This document shows positions 26,840 through 36,905 of a DNA stretch of 64,000 bases, piece after piece. The stretch is from Desulfosporosinus sp. FKB. Lineage in GTDB: Bacteria > Bacillota > Desulfitobacteriia > Desulfitobacteriales > Desulfitobacteriaceae. Position 1 is the stretch's first letter; each line of letters opens with the position of its first letter. The notes under the pieces were generated by a model. That model was given only the letters and a program-made list of their open reading frames with translations, was not told the DNA's origin and did not search any database. The stretch is taken from contig NZ_NADJ01000031.1 of the NCBI RefSeq assembly GCF_002196705.1, positions 1-64,000 of the forward strand, given 5' to 3'. The position numbers were made by a program, and so were the translations under genes.

Positions 26840-27808
26840 TTAACTTGCCGGTTGATATCCTTGAGCATATTCAATCTTAGCTTTTTTACGCAGGTCATCA
26901 AAAAACGTCTGAAATTTGGTGTCCTTAGCCTCATTAAAAGCATCCTGGGTCACTTGAGCCTTTACTTTCGCAAAATCCGGAGTAGTAGCAGGCGTATGTG
27001 CTTGAACGTAAATAACATGATAACCAAACTGCGTTTTAACTGGAGTAGTGGAAAATGTCCCTACCTTCTGAGCAAAGGCCGCAGTTTCAAACTCGGGTAC
27101 CATTTTTCCCTTCGTAAAGGTACCAAGATCTCCTCCCGACTGCTTGGCTCCCGGTTCAATAGATTTTTCTTTCGCTAATTGTTCGAACAGAGGAAGAATC
27201 TGCTTGTTACTTTTTTGAGCTTGTTCTAACTGAGCAATAATTGCTTTGGCCTCGTCTTCAGTCTTGAGCAAAATGTGATGAGCAGTAACACTCTCAGGCT
27301 GACCATAATTGGCTTTGTTTTTTTCAAAATATGCTTGAACTTCGCTGTCTGTCGGCTGCTTGACATCCGAGGTTATCTTGGTATAAACCGCTAAGAAGTT
27401 CTTTAATTCCGGTTCGCTCATTCCTTGTTGGTTTAGCATATCCTGAAATTTAGCATCCGTACCCATATTTTTCTTTATCGTGTCTTCTTGAGTCTTGATA
27501 GAAGAATCTTCTGTGTTCAGCTTTAGATTCTGGACTTCTTGGGTGAGAAGTTTACCTTCAATCATTCGCTCAAGAACTTGACTTTTGATTTGAGTTAAAG
27601 CTTGCTTCCCTTGGTCCGTGTCAAACTTCATACCCTGATTCTCGTAGGTTTTTTGAGCCTCTGCCACACGAGCATCATAGTCCTTAACTAAGATCGAGTC
27701 CCCATTAACTTTAGCCGCCCATTTGCCATCAACCAGCGAGGAACAACCTACAGTTGTCAGCATCACCATAAGAATACCCACTAGTATCCCCAGCCGGGAT
27801 TTTTTCAT
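26840..27808 (-). CDS. Secreted peptidyl-prolyl isomerase lipoprotein (PrsA/SurA-like)
   Basis: Lipoprotein signal peptide with a lipobox ending VGC (MKKSRLGILVGILMVMLTTVGC), an N-terminal SurA-like helical chaperone domain, then a parvulin PPIase domain (SVTAHHILLKTEDEAKAIIAQL through GTFSTTPVKTQFGYHVIYV). It probably folds exported proteins on the outer face of the membrane. 322 aa from the ATG at 27808 (SD AAAGGGTG). In B. subtilis this slot between mfd and spoVT is empty, so this is an insertion. Confidence 0.88.
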   Translation of the reverse strand: MKKSRLGILVGILMVMLTTVGCSSLVDGKWAAKVNGDSILVKDYDARVAEAQKTYENQGMKFDTDQGKQALTQIKSQVLERMIEGKLLTQEVQNLKLNTEDSSIKTQEDTIKKNMGTDAKFQDMLNQQGMSEPELKNFLAVYTKITSDVKQPTDSEVQAYFEKNKANYGQPESVTAHHILLKTEDEAKAIIAQLEQAQKSNKQILPLFEQLAKEKSIEPGAKQSGGDLGTFTKGKMVPEFETAAFAQKVGTFSTTPVKTQFGYHVIYVQAHTPATTPDFAKVKAQVTQDAFNEAKDTKFQTFFDDLRKKAKIEYAQGYQPAS

Positions 27809-27844
27809 TCCGACACACCCTTTCAATTCACTTAGTCCAGTATA

Positions 27845-30800
27845 TCAGGGAGTTCCCCGTGAAGCAATGTTCCCAAAAATTATAAGAACACGCCGTACCG
27901 CCCCAATTACTTCTTCTTGATCAAGCGTACGAATGCGAACCTTACATTCCAGATTTCCATTGGGCAAAGATTTAAATGACAGGGGCAAGGGAGATGCTGA
28001 AGCGATAGCCATTAACCGCTCCCCGGACATCCCCAGATCTGCTCCAAAGCGAAGGCTGATATTTTGTTTCGTCTGCTGAATTTGTTCTATGCGAATCGGA
28101 CCGGCTAAAAGCTTGATACGGATAATTTCAATCAAATGTTCCACCTCACGAGGCGGCGTTCCAAAACGGTCGACTAACTCATCAACCATTTCCCCAAGTT
28201 CTGCCTCGTCGGCAACCTTGGCCAGTCGTTGATACAAGGAAGCCTTAGTTTGCTTATCAGCGACATAAGAATCCGGCAAATAGGCATCAATTTGCAGCTC
28301 AATGCTCGGTTCTGCAGCTTCTTCTACCGTTTCTCCCCGCAATTCCTGGACCGCTTCCTTGAGCATCTGACTGTAAAGTTCGAAGCCGACAGCTGCTAAA
28401 TGTCCATGCTGTTGAGCTCCAATCAGGTTACCGGCACCACGAATTTCTAAATCCCGCATCGCAATCTTAAAGCCTGCTCCAAATTCGGTAAACTCACGAA
28501 TGGCAGCCAGTCGTTTCTCAGCTATTTCCGTAAGAACCTTCTGAGGCTTATACAGAAGATAAGCATAGGCTTTGCGGTTTGACCTTCCTACCCGGCCGCG
28601 GAGCTGATATAACTGGGACAAACCCATGCGGTCAGCTTCATCAATAATCAGTGTATTGACGTTGGGCATGTCAAGACCGGTTTCGATAATCGTAGTTGAA
28701 ACTAAGACATCAGTCTGCTGTTCCAAAAAGTCCAGCATAACCCGTTCCAGCATGGATTCCCGCATCTGTCCATGAGCCACACCAAAACGGGCTTCCGGAA
28801 CTAATTGACCTAAAAAGTTAGTAACTTTATCCATATCCTCAACTCGATTATGAACAAAAAATACCTGTCCTCCCCGTTGAAGTTCTCGTCTTATAGCATC
28901 CCGCACCACATCAGGCCGAAACTCTGTGACATAGGTTTGTACGGGATATCTTCCTTCCGGCGGAGTCTCTATTACGCTCATATCCCTGACTCCGACCAGA
29001 GACATATGAAGAGTTCTGGGAATCGGTGTTGCCGACAAGGTAAGAACATCAACATTACCCTTAATGGTTTTCAGTTTTTCTTTATGGGCAACTCCGAAAC
29101 GTTGTTCCTCATCAATAATCAAGAGTCCCAAATCCTTAAATTTAATGGCATCGGCCAAAATGCGATGGGTTCCTACGATAACATCAATCCGTCCTTCTTT
29201 TATGCCCTGGATGATTTCTTTCTGCTCCTTAGGCGAACGAAACCGACTCAACATATCAATCGTTATAGGATAGCCTGTAAATCGTTCGCGCAGAGTGTTG
29301 AAATGTTGTTGTGCCAAGATGGTGGTTGGAACTAAGAAGGCAACCTGCTTGCTGTCCATAACCGCCTTGAATACTGCTCTGAGAGCAACTTCTGTTTTTC
29401 CATAGCCTACATCTCCGCAAAGGAGCCGGTCCATAGGACGAGGAAGCACCATATCCCGTTTAATATCGGCAATACACTGCAGCTGATCGTCTGTTTCTAC
29501 GTAGGGAAATTTCTCTTCGAATTCTATCTGCCAAACGTTGTCCGGGGAAAAAGCATATCCTTGGGTAGCCTCCCGCTGCGCATAAAGTTTTAGCAAATCA
29601 AAAGCCATTTCTTTAACCGCCGAGCGGGTTTTGCTCTTTACTTTATGCCACTCAGTTCCTCCGAGCTTGTAGAGCTTGGGCAAACTCTCCGCAGCACTTC
29701 CTAAATACTTTTGTAAAAGATGAAGTTGGTCCAAAGGAACGTAGAGACGATCCTCCCCGGCATAGCGAATCCCGAAGTAATCCTTTTCTATCCCTGCAAC
29801 CTCTAAGCGTTCAATTCCGGTAAATTGCCCAATACCATGATGAACATGGACGACATAATCTCCCGGCTTAAGGTCCGAGACGTAAACATTCTTTGCTGAG
29901 GCGGGACTCGGTTTTTTCCCGACAACCTTACTCTCACGTTTATAAATTTCAGCTTCCGTAAGCACCACGAGTTTTCCCAGGGGCAGTTCAAAGCCTTGAT
30001 CCAAGGAATACGGGTAGACATATATATGCCCATCTTCGATTGTATCTTCGAGCTCTCTGCGGCTGGCTGTGACTCCCCGGTCCTTCAGACCTTGGATCAA
30101 ACGCTCAGTATGTTCCTCATCCCCCACAAAGAGAGCAACAATATTACCTGCATCCTTAAAATGTTCAATTTCATCCACTAACTTGCTTGTTTTCCCCATA
30201 AAACCGGTTAAAGAACGAGCGTTGAGATTGAAAACCCGTCTGGGAGTCAGACCCGGCGTCTGCCTTATTAACGTAGAGAGGCCAATTAAGGGGTTTTTTT
30301 GACCATGCCTCAGCAAATCTTCATACCTGATAAACAGAGTCTCAGGGTGAACAAATCCTTCACCCTGTTCTAATTGCTGGGTAAATTCCATCAATCGTTC
30401 ATTTGCCTGAAACTCCAACTGCTCTTTTAAACGCAGCGGTTCATCTAAGATGACATAGTGATTCTCTGCCAGATATGAGAAAAAGGGAACGAGAGGCGTA
30501 TTAACCAAACTTAGGAATGGATAGACATTCTCATCAAGAATTCCTTGCTGCAAACGTTCTTCGAGGAAAACTACCCTGCTGCGCAAACGTTCTGCTGCCT
30601 CTGTTCTGCCTGCTCGCTGCAGACGACCTGTTGCTTTACGGGCTTCTGCCCGAATAGTAAAGCGCAGTTCTTCAAGTTCTTCCCTTGTTACCACATATTC
30701 CATTGCCGGGGAGATCAAAACCCTCTCTTGAGACGAAACCGACTTCTGAGTTTCAAGGTTAAAGGTTCGAATAGAATCTACTTCTTCATCGAAAAATTCT

Positions 30801-31420
30801 ATACGCAGGGCTTCTCCATCAAGGGGGGCAATATCTAAAATCCCCCCTCTTAGGGCAAACTGCCCCTTTCCTTCAACCGTTTCGACACGTTCATATCCTC
30901 CGGAAATCAGGGTTGAAAGAATATCATTGAGCATATACCCTTTCCCCACTTCTAAGGTCAGGGAATAATCCTTCCAGCGCCGGAGAGGAAACACGCGCCG
31001 CTCTAATGCTAATACAGAGGCAACAACCGTGCAGTCTTGATCCAATGACAGACGATTAAAAACGCGAATTCTCTCCGCCGTGGTTTCTTTGCTTTTTCCC
31101 AAAACTTCAAAGGGCAGCCACTCAGTAGCGGGAAAATGTAAGATCGTTTTTTGAGGGCACCATGTTTTTAAATCCGCAGTCCACTTTTGAGCCTGTTCTT
31201 CAGAATAGGTCAGCACTAATCCCGGGGTTGAATTCTGTAATAGTTGGGAGATCATAGCTGCCTTTTGACTGCCGCTTAAATCATAAATCATTTGAGGCCA
31301 TTCTCCAGACCTAAGGGACCCCTCAATCTTGTCAATATCCAATCCCCGGCGGAGGTAATCACGGATTATTTTCAAAACACCCATCCTTTCGGGCGGCAAA
31401 AAAAGATGAACGTCCATCAT
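27845..31420 (-). CDS. mfd: Transcription-repair coupling factor Mfd
   Basis: Translocase that removes RNA polymerase stalled at lesions and recruits UvrA. It has UvrB-like N-terminal domains, an RNAP-interacting Tudor-like domain (KPGDYVVHVHHGIGQFTGIE) and a RecG-like helicase with Walker A LLCGDVGYGKTEVAL, DEEQRFG (Walker B) and TATPIPRTL-type motif LSATPIPRTLHMSL, then a C-terminal TRCF domain. 1191 aa is normal. The exact start among Met1, Met2 and Met13 is not settled; GGGGG lies before the first pair. Confidence 0.97.
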   Translation of the reverse strand: MMDVHLFLPPERMGVLKIIRDYLRRGLDIDKIEGSLRSGEWPQMIYDLSGSQKAAMISQLLQNSTPGLVLTYSEEQAQKWTADLKTWCPQKTILHFPATEWLPFEVLGKSKETTAERIRVFNRLSLDQDCTVVASVLALERRVFPLRRWKDYSLTLEVGKGYMLNDILSTLISGGYERVETVEGKGQFALRGGILDIAPLDGEALRIEFFDEEVDSIRTFNLETQKSVSSQERVLISPAMEYVVTREELEELRFTIRAEARKATGRLQRAGRTEAAERLRSRVVFLEERLQQGILDENVYPFLSLVNTPLVPFFSYLAENHYVILDEPLRLKEQLEFQANERLMEFTQQLEQGEGFVHPETLFIRYEDLLRHGQKNPLIGLSTLIRQTPGLTPRRVFNLNARSLTGFMGKTSKLVDEIEHFKDAGNIVALFVGDEEHTERLIQGLKDRGVTASRRELEDTIEDGHIYVYPYSLDQGFELPLGKLVVLTEAEIYKRESKVVGKKPSPASAKNVYVSDLKPGDYVVHVHHGIGQFTGIERLEVAGIEKDYFGIRYAGEDRLYVPLDQLHLLQKYLGSAAESLPKLYKLGGTEWHKVKSKTRSAVKEMAFDLLKLYAQREATQGYAFSPDNVWQIEFEEKFPYVETDDQLQCIADIKRDMVLPRPMDRLLCGDVGYGKTEVALRAVFKAVMDSKQVAFLVPTTILAQQHFNTLRERFTGYPITIDMLSRFRSPKEQKEIIQGIKEGRIDVIVGTHRILADAIKFKDLGLLIIDEEQRFGVAHKEKLKTIKGNVDVLTLSATPIPRTLHMSLVGVRDMSVIETPPEGRYPVQTYVTEFRPDVVRDAIRRELQRGGQVFFVHNRVEDMDKVTNFLGQLVPEARFGVAHGQMRESMLERVMLDFLEQQTDVLVSTTIIETGLDMPNVNTLIIDEADRMGLSQLYQLRGRVGRSNRKAYAYLLYKPQKVLTEIAEKRLAAIREFTEFGAGFKIAMRDLEIRGAGNLIGAQQHGHLAAVGFELYSQMLKEAVQELRGETVEEAAEPSIELQIDAYLPDSYVADKQTKASLYQRLAKVADEAELGEMVDELVDRFGTPPREVEHLIEIIRIKLLAGPIRIEQIQQTKQNISLRFGADLGMSGERLMAIASASPLPLSFKSLPNGNLECKVRIRTLDQEEVIGAVRRVLIIFGNIASRGTP

Positions 31421-31543
31421 GGGACCCCCACTTGCCTACTCCTCTAAACTGATAATAAGGCATGGCGTCAAACGACATGCCTACATTTTACAAATTATTG
31501 TCCGCCCTGAACTCTTAGTTCTGAAATCAGTTCTGAAACCTCT

Positions 31544-31720
31544 TTAATGGAAAACATTCCCGGACTCCGTTTTCATTTCATTCAGACAACTTGGACAAAG
31601 GGTATAAGAGACATTTCCAACGATATCCATTATAGAGTCCGAATCAGCGCTGGTCAAGTCATCAAGCTCTATCTCTCCCAGAATCCTGTCACAGGCATGA
31701 CATACTTTCATGACCCTCAT
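31544..31720 (-). CDS. fin: Fin-like small zinc protein (anti-sigma-F factor candidate)
   Basis: A 58-aa ORF starting at the ATG at 31720 with a full GGAGGTGA ribosome site. The sequence carries two CxxC pairs, KVCHACDR near the N-terminus and LCPSCLNE near residue 42, a zinc-knuckle layout. It lies between pth and mfd exactly where B. subtilis has fin (yabK), whose product inhibits sigma-F during the switch to sigma-G. It is shorter than B. subtilis Fin (76 aa), so orthology rests on synteny, the Cys pattern and a sigma-F type promoter just upstream. Confidence 0.75.
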   Translation of the reverse strand: MRVMKVCHACDRILGEIELDDLTSADSDSIMDIVGNVSYTLCPSCLNEMKTESGNVFH

Positions 31721-31742
31721 CCCGCAATCACCTCCCTAGCAC

Positions 31743-31772
31743 TAGAATTACCCCTAGCGCGAAAGGTTATAC
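31743..31772 (-). promoter_or_regulatory. sigma-F type promoter of fin
   Basis: GTATA (31768-31772), 15 nt, GGTAATTCTA (31743-31752) on the minus strand; compared with the sigma-F consensus GYATA-N15-GGNNANAHTR only one position differs. It starts inside the pth stop region and predicts a leader of only about 16 nt before fin. Confidence 0.65.
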
Positions 31773-31776
31773 CCGG

Positions 31777-32334
31777 TTAACGATGGTATAAATTCATAGC
31801 CCGGCTTGTATCTCCCTTAATCCAGAGACCTACTACTTTTTCTGCTCTTTCTAATAAGTCTTCGATAATTGGCAGCTCACTTTCCCCGAAGGTCGAAAGG
31901 ACATAGCGTGCAGGATCCCACTCTTTTGGCGGCCGGCCTATACCTAATTTGATTCTCCAAAAAGATTCTGTACCTAACTCAGCCAATATTGATTTAATTC
32001 CGTTATGCCCCCCGGCACTCCCGTGATCACGCAAACGCAGTTTGCCCAAAGGCAAATCCATATCATCGTAGACAATCAGGACATCTTCTGCTGCGACTTT
32101 ATAGAAATTAACAAGTTCTTTAACTGAACGTCCGCTTAAATTCATAAAGGTTTGAGGCTTCAAGAACAACAAACGCTCCCCTTGTAGGAAACCTTCTGCC
32201 CACAATCCCTGAAATTTGGCTCGAAACTGAAGCCCTAAGACTTCGGCCAGACCGTCAACAAACAGAAAGCCAACATTATGACGTGTCTCTGCATATTGAG
32301 GTCCCGGATTGCCCAAGCCGACAATAACCTTCAT
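31777..32334 (-). CDS. pth: Peptidyl-tRNA hydrolase
   Basis: Recycles peptidyl-tRNA dropped from ribosomes. It has [20 protein letters not shown] with the catalytic His, [15 protein letters not shown] and the [29 protein letters not shown] block. 185 aa is standard. Known as spoVC in B. subtilis; same position upstream of fin and mfd. Confidence 0.97.
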   Translation of the reverse strand: MKVIVGLGNPGPQYAETRHNVGFLFVDGLAEVLGLQFRAKFQGLWAEGFLQGERLLFLKPQTFMNLSGRSVKELVNFYKVAAEDVLIVYDDMDLPLGKLRLRDHGSAGGHNGIKSILAELGTESFWRIKLGIGRPPKEWDPARYVLSTFGESELPIIEDLLERAEKVVGLWIKGDTSRAMNLYHR

Positions 32335-32426
32335 TCAAATACCCTCCTAAGCATATTCATCTTCATCTCTGAATACATTCATTATGAATAAGCAACGAAT
32401 AATCTTCACCATAAGGGGGTGAGCTT

Positions 32427-33155
32427 TTGAAGCCAAGTCGAAAATTTTTATCCTTACCCATTATCTCCCTTCAAGAAGGACAGCAAATAGGATTTGTAAA
32501 AAGTCTGGTCCTCGATGCCGGAACAAAATCGCTTGCTGCAATTATTGTGGACCCCAAAGGATTCTTTAAAGATCAACGCATTATTCCCTACGCCAAAGTC
32601 ATCAGTGTCGGCGATGACGCAATCACCATCGATAAAGAAACTCACGTGGAAAAAACCGCAAATCTTCCTGAACTGTTAGAATTAGTTAAAGAAAAGCTAG
32701 CAATTATTGGCACGAAAATAATCACAGAATCCGGAAAAACCCTCGGAACAGCTGATGAATTTTATATCGATCCGGATTCAGGGAAAATAACCCAAATTGA
32801 AATCTCATCCGGAAAACTCAATGGGTTCCTGAGCGGCAAGGCTTGGATGTCCGCAGAATATGTTACGACCCTGGGGCATGATGTTATAGTTACTCAGCGG
32901 GGAAGCGAAAATTATCTGTCCGTTGCCGACAAGGGACTTAGTGAATCCTTTAAAAATCTTTTACATTCAACGTCCCATCGCGCCTCCGAAACCACCCATG
33001 CTTTTGGTAATTACTTCAAAAAGCAAAAAAATGACAACGATGATTTGGAAACTCAGGAAGAAAAACCGCCTGTAATTGTAACTGAACTGGACATAACACC
33101 GACAGAAGATCAAGATCCGCCGGAAAATCCTCAAACCAAAGAACCCCTGGGGTAA
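32427..33155 (+). CDS. PRC-barrel domain protein
   Basis: One of the few plus-strand genes. Two PRC-barrel repeats: residues about 7-80 (LSLPIISLQEGQQIGFVKSL) and about 90-165 (IIGTKIITESGKTLGTADEF), followed by an acidic, low-complexity tail rich in Pro, Glu and Asp. The start is a TTG with GGGGGTGAG upstream. PRC-barrels occur in ribosome-maturation and photosynthetic proteins; the role here is unknown. It replaces B. subtilis ctc between prs and pth. Confidence 0.8.
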   Translation: MKPSRKFLSLPIISLQEGQQIGFVKSLVLDAGTKSLAAIIVDPKGFFKDQRIIPYAKVISVGDDAITIDKETHVEKTANLPELLELVKEKLAIIGTKIITESGKTLGTADEFYIDPDSGKITQIEISSGKLNGFLSGKAWMSAEYVTTLGHDVIVTQRGSENYLSVADKGLSESFKNLLHSTSHRASETTHAFGNYFKKQKNDNDDLETQEEKPPVIVTELDITPTEDQDPPENPQTKEPLG

Positions 33156-33177
33156 TACCCCAGGGGCCTTCTTTTTA
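33143..33177 (+). terminator. Intrinsic terminator of the PRC-barrel gene
   Basis: CCCCTGGGGT-AAT-ACCCCAGGGG perfect stem followed by CCTTCTTTTT on the plus strand, overlapping the end of prs, which converges from the other side. Confidence 0.9.
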
Positions 33178-34116
33178 ACTAAAAAGTTTACTCACTGAGA
33201 GATCTTCGTGAATACGAACGATTGCTTCTCCTAAAAGCGGAGCTACTGAAAGAACTTTAATTCGAGGAATTGTTTTCTCTTGACCAAGAGGAATTGTATT
33301 CGTAACCACAACTTCCTGCAGCACTGAGTTCTCGAGACGTTCGATAGCCGGCCCGGATAGGACAGCATGCGTACAGCAGGCGTATACTTCTTTAGCACCA
33401 CGCTCAAGGAGCGCTTGAGCACCTTGGGTAATCGTTCCGGCAGTATCAATGATATCATCAATCATGATTACCGTTTTCCCCTTTAATTCACCAATAACAT
33501 TCATAATTTCTGAAACATTAGGTTCAGGCCGTCGTTTATCAATGATAGCAAGGGAAGCTCCAATGCGTTCCGCAAGATTCCGGGCCCTGGTAACTCCTCC
33601 CAAATCCGGGGAAACAACACAGAGATTTCCCAAACCTTTTTCGCGGAAATACTCCGCAAGAATCGGAACACCGGGTAAGTGATCAAGAGGGATATCAAAG
33701 AAACCTTGGATTGCAGGGGCATGCAAATCCATGGTTACAACACGGTCAGCACCTGCGGTGGTTATTAAATTAGCCATAAGTTTGGCAGTAATCGGGTCTC
33801 TGGCCCTTGATTTACGTTCTTGGCGAGCATAGCCGTAATAAGGCATTACAGCAGTAATTCGGCGTGCCGAAGCTCGGCGCATCGCATCAATCATAATAAG
33901 CAATTCCATAATGTTGTCATTGGTTGGAAAACAGGTCGGCTGAACCACATAAATATCTGAGCCCCGGACACTTTCGTCAATGACAATAGAGATTTCTCCG
34001 TCTCGGAATCGTTTTATTTTGGCGTCCCCAAGAGGTACTCCCAGATAATCCACAATTTCCTGTGCTAACGGCCGATTGGCATTTCCACAGAAAATCTTAA
34101 ATTCTTTTGCTGCCAT
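33175..34116 (-). CDS. prs: Ribose-phosphate pyrophosphokinase
   Basis: Makes PRPP from ribose 5-phosphate and ATP for purine, pyrimidine, NAD, His and Trp synthesis. It has [15 protein letters not shown] at the start, [23 protein letters not shown] (catalytic flexible loop) and the PRPP loop [18 protein letters not shown]. 313 aa is normal. glmU-prs gene order with a 2-nt gap is as in B. subtilis, suggesting co-expression. Confidence 0.97.
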   Translation of the reverse strand: MAAKEFKIFCGNANRPLAQEIVDYLGVPLGDAKIKRFRDGEISIVIDESVRGSDIYVVQPTCFPTNDNIMELLIMIDAMRRASARRITAVMPYYGYARQERKSRARDPITAKLMANLITTAGADRVVTMDLHAPAIQGFFDIPLDHLPGVPILAEYFREKGLGNLCVVSPDLGGVTRARNLAERIGASLAIIDKRRPEPNVSEIMNVIGELKGKTVIMIDDIIDTAGTITQGAQALLERGAKEVYACCTHAVLSGPAIERLENSVLQEVVVTNTIPLGQEKTIPRIKVLSVAPLLGEAIVRIHEDLSVSKLFS

Positions 34117-34118
34117 GC

Positions 34119-35492
34119 CTATTTTTGCCCCCTATTTCTCTTTTCGCGCTGCCATTGTTCCTTAATGATTTGTTGACTCCGTTCCACTGCTAAGGCTTTT
34201 GCAGGAACATTTTTTGTAATTGTTGAACCTGCGCCCGTTACGGCATAGTCTCCCACTTCAACGGGAGCCACTAAATTCGTATTACTGCCAATAAAAGTAT
34301 GGTCTCCAATTTTCGTAGGATGTTTACTGCTGCCGTCATAATTGCAGGTAATCGTACCTGCCCCAATATTTGCAGACTTTCCAACCTGCGCGTCACCTAT
34401 ATAACTCAAGTGAGGGACTTTAGCCCCTGCTTCTATTTTACTATTTTTAATTTCGACAAAATCTCCAACCTTTACATCTGCCTCCAGGCTTGTACCCGGC
34501 CGTAAATACGCAAAAGGCCCAATGTGACAACGCACGCCAATATTCGCATTTTTGGCAACCGTATAGGTTACTTCAGAACCACTTCCTACCTCACAGTTTT
34601 CCAACGTTGTCTGAGGACCAATTACAGCATCTTCCTGGACCTTGGTGTTTCCCAAAAGACGGGTGAAAGGCAGGATAGTGACATCCTGGGATAGCCTTAC
34701 ATCAATATCAATAAATGTGGAAGCAGGGTCAACGATCGTTACTCCCTCTGCCATCCAATGCTCAAGATTGCGCTCGCGCAGAATCCTTTCTGCCTCTGCC
34801 AGCTGGCTCCTGCTATTAATCCCCAGCGCTTCATGAGAATCTTCGGTGCAATAGGTCAGTATTCGTTCTCCTTGCTTTAAAAAGATATCAAAAACATCGG
34901 TAAGATAATATTCTCCTTGAGCATTTTTAGGAGTAATTTTTGCCAAAGCATCTTTGAGCGCTGATCCTCTGAAGCAATAGGTACCGGTGTTAATTTCCTT
35001 AATTAAGCGTTCAACAGGAGTTGCGTCTTTTTCCTCGACAATCCTCACAAGTTGATCACCATCTTTAAGGACCCGCCCATAACCAAACGGCTGATCTAAA
35101 TAAGCCGTTAAGACAGTAGCACAGGCTTCCCCATCTTGATGCAATTTTAAGAGAGCTTGAAGTGACTCGGGTTTAAGTAACGGCTGATCTCCGCTTAGAA
35201 CAAGTACCGTTTGAGCGCCTTCCAAATAGGGCAAAGCTTGCATGATAGCGTGTCCTGTTCCCATTTGTTCAGTTTGAACTACTATCTCTGCGCGTTCTTG
35301 AACTTTGGCCGCAACAGCCTCACGGCCATGTCCGACAATCACGAAAGGTCGTTCAATCCCAACTTGGTTGGCCACGTCCAAGACATGTTCAATGAGCGGT
35401 TTCCCTGCTAATGAATGCATGACCTTTGGCAATTTTGATCGCATTCTTGTTCCTTTTCCAGCAGCCATGATCACCGCTACCAAATCAGGCAT
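34119..35492 (-). CDS. glmU: Bifunctional GlmU: N-acetylglucosamine-1-phosphate uridyltransferase / glucosamine-1-phosphate acetyltransferase
   Basis: Makes UDP-GlcNAc for peptidoglycan. The N-terminal pyrophosphorylase has [20 protein letters not shown]; the C-terminal left-handed beta-helix shows hexapeptide repeats ([34 protein letters not shown]) with the acetyl-CoA site at [13 protein letters not shown]. 457 aa is typical. Lies between spoVG and prs as in B. subtilis. Confidence 0.97.
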   Translation of the reverse strand: MPDLVAVIMAAGKGTRMRSKLPKVMHSLAGKPLIEHVLDVANQVGIERPFVIVGHGREAVAAKVQERAEIVVQTEQMGTGHAIMQALPYLEGAQTVLVLSGDQPLLKPESLQALLKLHQDGEACATVLTAYLDQPFGYGRVLKDGDQLVRIVEEKDATPVERLIKEINTGTYCFRGSALKDALAKITPKNAQGEYYLTDVFDIFLKQGERILTYCTEDSHEALGINSRSQLAEAERILRERNLEHWMAEGVTIVDPASTFIDIDVRLSQDVTILPFTRLLGNTKVQEDAVIGPQTTLENCEVGSGSEVTYTVAKNANIGVRCHIGPFAYLRPGTSLEADVKVGDFVEIKNSKIEAGAKVPHLSYIGDAQVGKSANIGAGTITCNYDGSSKHPTKIGDHTFIGSNTNLVAPVEVGDYAVTGAGSTITKNVPAKALAVERSQQIIKEQWQREKRNRGQK

Positions 35493-35660
35493 GTCTATTC
35501 GCCTCCAATTTAGTTTAACCTCTACAGAATTTTACATTCCAAAAGTTCTTTATTCGTCAAATATGCCCAAAATCCTTTTTTAATACAACGATATATCAAA
35601 AAGAAAACGTATAGCTCGAGTATACAGACTTTTCAAAAATCCGCTTTCTTTTTGCCCAAC

Positions 35661-35686
35661 AAAAAAAGAAGACCCCAAGGTCTCCT
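35661..35686 (-). terminator. Intrinsic terminator after spoVG
   Basis: AAGGAGACC-TTGG-GGTCTTCTT stem with T7 on the minus strand. It separates spoVG from glmU. Confidence 0.85.
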
Positions 35687-35702
35687 TAATCTTTTAAATT
35701 AA

Positions 35703-35957
35703 TTAGATCGCTTCTTGGTACGCTTTTAAAACAGCAGTCTGAATGACTTCCCGTGCTGCAGCGGAAATAGGGTGAGCGATATCACGAAATTCTCCCTCAG
35801 GTGTTTTTCGGCTAGGCATCGCAACAAAGATACCATTCATCCCTTCGACTACTTTGACATCATGCACAACAAACGCATTATCAAAGGTCACGGAAACCAC
35901 TGCCTTCATCTTACCTTCCGTGTTAATCTTTCGAACCCTCACATCAGTAATATTCAT
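35703..35957 (-). CDS. spoVG: Septation/regulatory protein SpoVG
   Basis: Small nucleic-acid-binding regulator that affects asymmetric septation and stress genes. It has the family core [45 protein letters not shown] and [17 protein letters not shown]. 84 aa versus about 97 in Bacillus, differing at the C-terminus. A clear sigma-H promoter lies about 47 nt upstream, as for the B. subtilis gene. Confidence 0.96.
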   Translation of the reverse strand: MNITDVRVRKINTEGKMKAVVSVTFDNAFVVHDVKVVEGMNGIFVAMPSRKTPEGEFRDIAHPISAAAREVIQTAVLKAYQEAI

Positions 35958-36003
35958 TATGAATCACCACCCTTCCCTTTGCTTTCCAGGTCTGTCCATA
36001 ATG

Positions 36004-36032
36004 TTATTCTCTGCATGGTAAAAAAATCCTGC
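36004..36032 (-). promoter_or_regulatory. sigma-H promoter of spoVG
   Basis: GCAGGATTT (36024-36032), 11 nt, AGAGAATAA (36004-36012) on the minus strand. This satisfies every position of the sigma-H consensus RNAGGAWWW-N11/12-RNNGAATWW. spoVG is the classic sigma-H target in B. subtilis. Confidence 0.82.
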
Positions 36033-36054
36033 CTGCAATTCGGGAAAATTTTGA

Positions 36055-36903
36055 TTAGGTTGAATAATTGCCTAATATTTTATCGAATAGTAAATCATCA
36101 GGGACTATAGTTGACTTTCCGCTGTTCAGATCGAGTTCGCGCAGCTTCAAAAGTGATAAATACCCATCGACAAGCTTCGCCTCAGAGGTTATTTGAGTTT
36201 CTACCAAAACTCCGATACCGATAACATCTGCCTCAAATTCGTGCATTAGATTCTTAATGCCTAAGGCAGTACCTCCTGCTTTCATAAAATCGTCAATCAC
36301 CAGAACTTTTCGTCTGGGATCCAGTGCCCTGCGTGACAGGGACATGGTCTGAATACGACGAGATGATCCGGAAACATAATTAATACTTACCGAGGACCCC
36401 TCAGTTACTTTATTTCCCGTACGAATAACCACCATGGGCAAGCCGAGGGCTTCTGCTGTTACCAGGGCCAAAGGAATACCCTTTGTTTCAATGGTAACGA
36501 CAACTTCAGGTTCTTTCTCTCTGAAAGCACTTGCAAAAATCAGTCCCAGTGGGCGAAGAACTGCCGGATTATAAAGGAGATCAGTCATATAAAGGAAACC
36601 ACCCGCTAAGATCCTTTCTTTCTCGCTAAGCCGCTGTGCCAGGCTGCTTAAAAAGTGAGCCGCTTCTTTTCCCGAAATTTCCGGAATATAACGCACCCCG
36701 CCTGCTGCTCCGGAAATAGTTTCCAAACGGCCTTGTCCGGAAAGCTGAAAACTCCCTTTAACCGCCATAAGATCCTCACTAATGGTAGATTTTGCAGTAC
36801 CAAATCGTTCTGCAAACAAGGTCAGTGGAGTCAGAACATTCGGGTTTGCCATTAATAATTGGGTGATAGCCACCATACGTTCCGCTCGTTTCATCTTTTC
36901 CAC
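36055..36903 (-). CDS. purR: Pur operon repressor PurR
   Basis: Represses purine genes and is released by PRPP. Winged HTH at residues 1-75 (FAERFGTAKSTISEDLMAVK), then a phosphoribosyltransferase-like domain with the PRPP motif KVLVIDDFMKAGGTALGI near residue 200. 282 aa is normal. The frame begins at a GTG (36903) 2 nt after the GntR gene stop; an ATG at 36894 is an alternative. Syntenic with purR upstream of spoVG in B. subtilis, though yabJ is absent. Confidence 0.94.
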   Translation of the reverse strand: MEKMKRAERMVAITQLLMANPNVLTPLTLFAERFGTAKSTISEDLMAVKGSFQLSGQGRLETISGAAGGVRYIPEISGKEAAHFLSSLAQRLSEKERILAGGFLYMTDLLYNPAVLRPLGLIFASAFREKEPEVVVTIETKGIPLALVTAEALGLPMVVIRTGNKVTEGSSVSINYVSGSSRRIQTMSLSRRALDPRRKVLVIDDFMKAGGTALGIKNLMHEFEADVIGIGVLVETQITSEAKLVDGYLSLLKLRELDLNSGKSTIVPDDLLFDKILGNYST

Positions 36904-36905
36904 AA

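Noticed and set aside
28850..30838. Several plus-strand ORFs opposite mfd
   Set aside because: All are antisense shadows of a confident 1191-aa gene with no SD or domain.
31547..31780. Plus-strand ORF opposite the fin-like gene
   Set aside because: No SD and no domain; it is antisense to the zinc protein, which has a full SD, promoter and Cys pairs.
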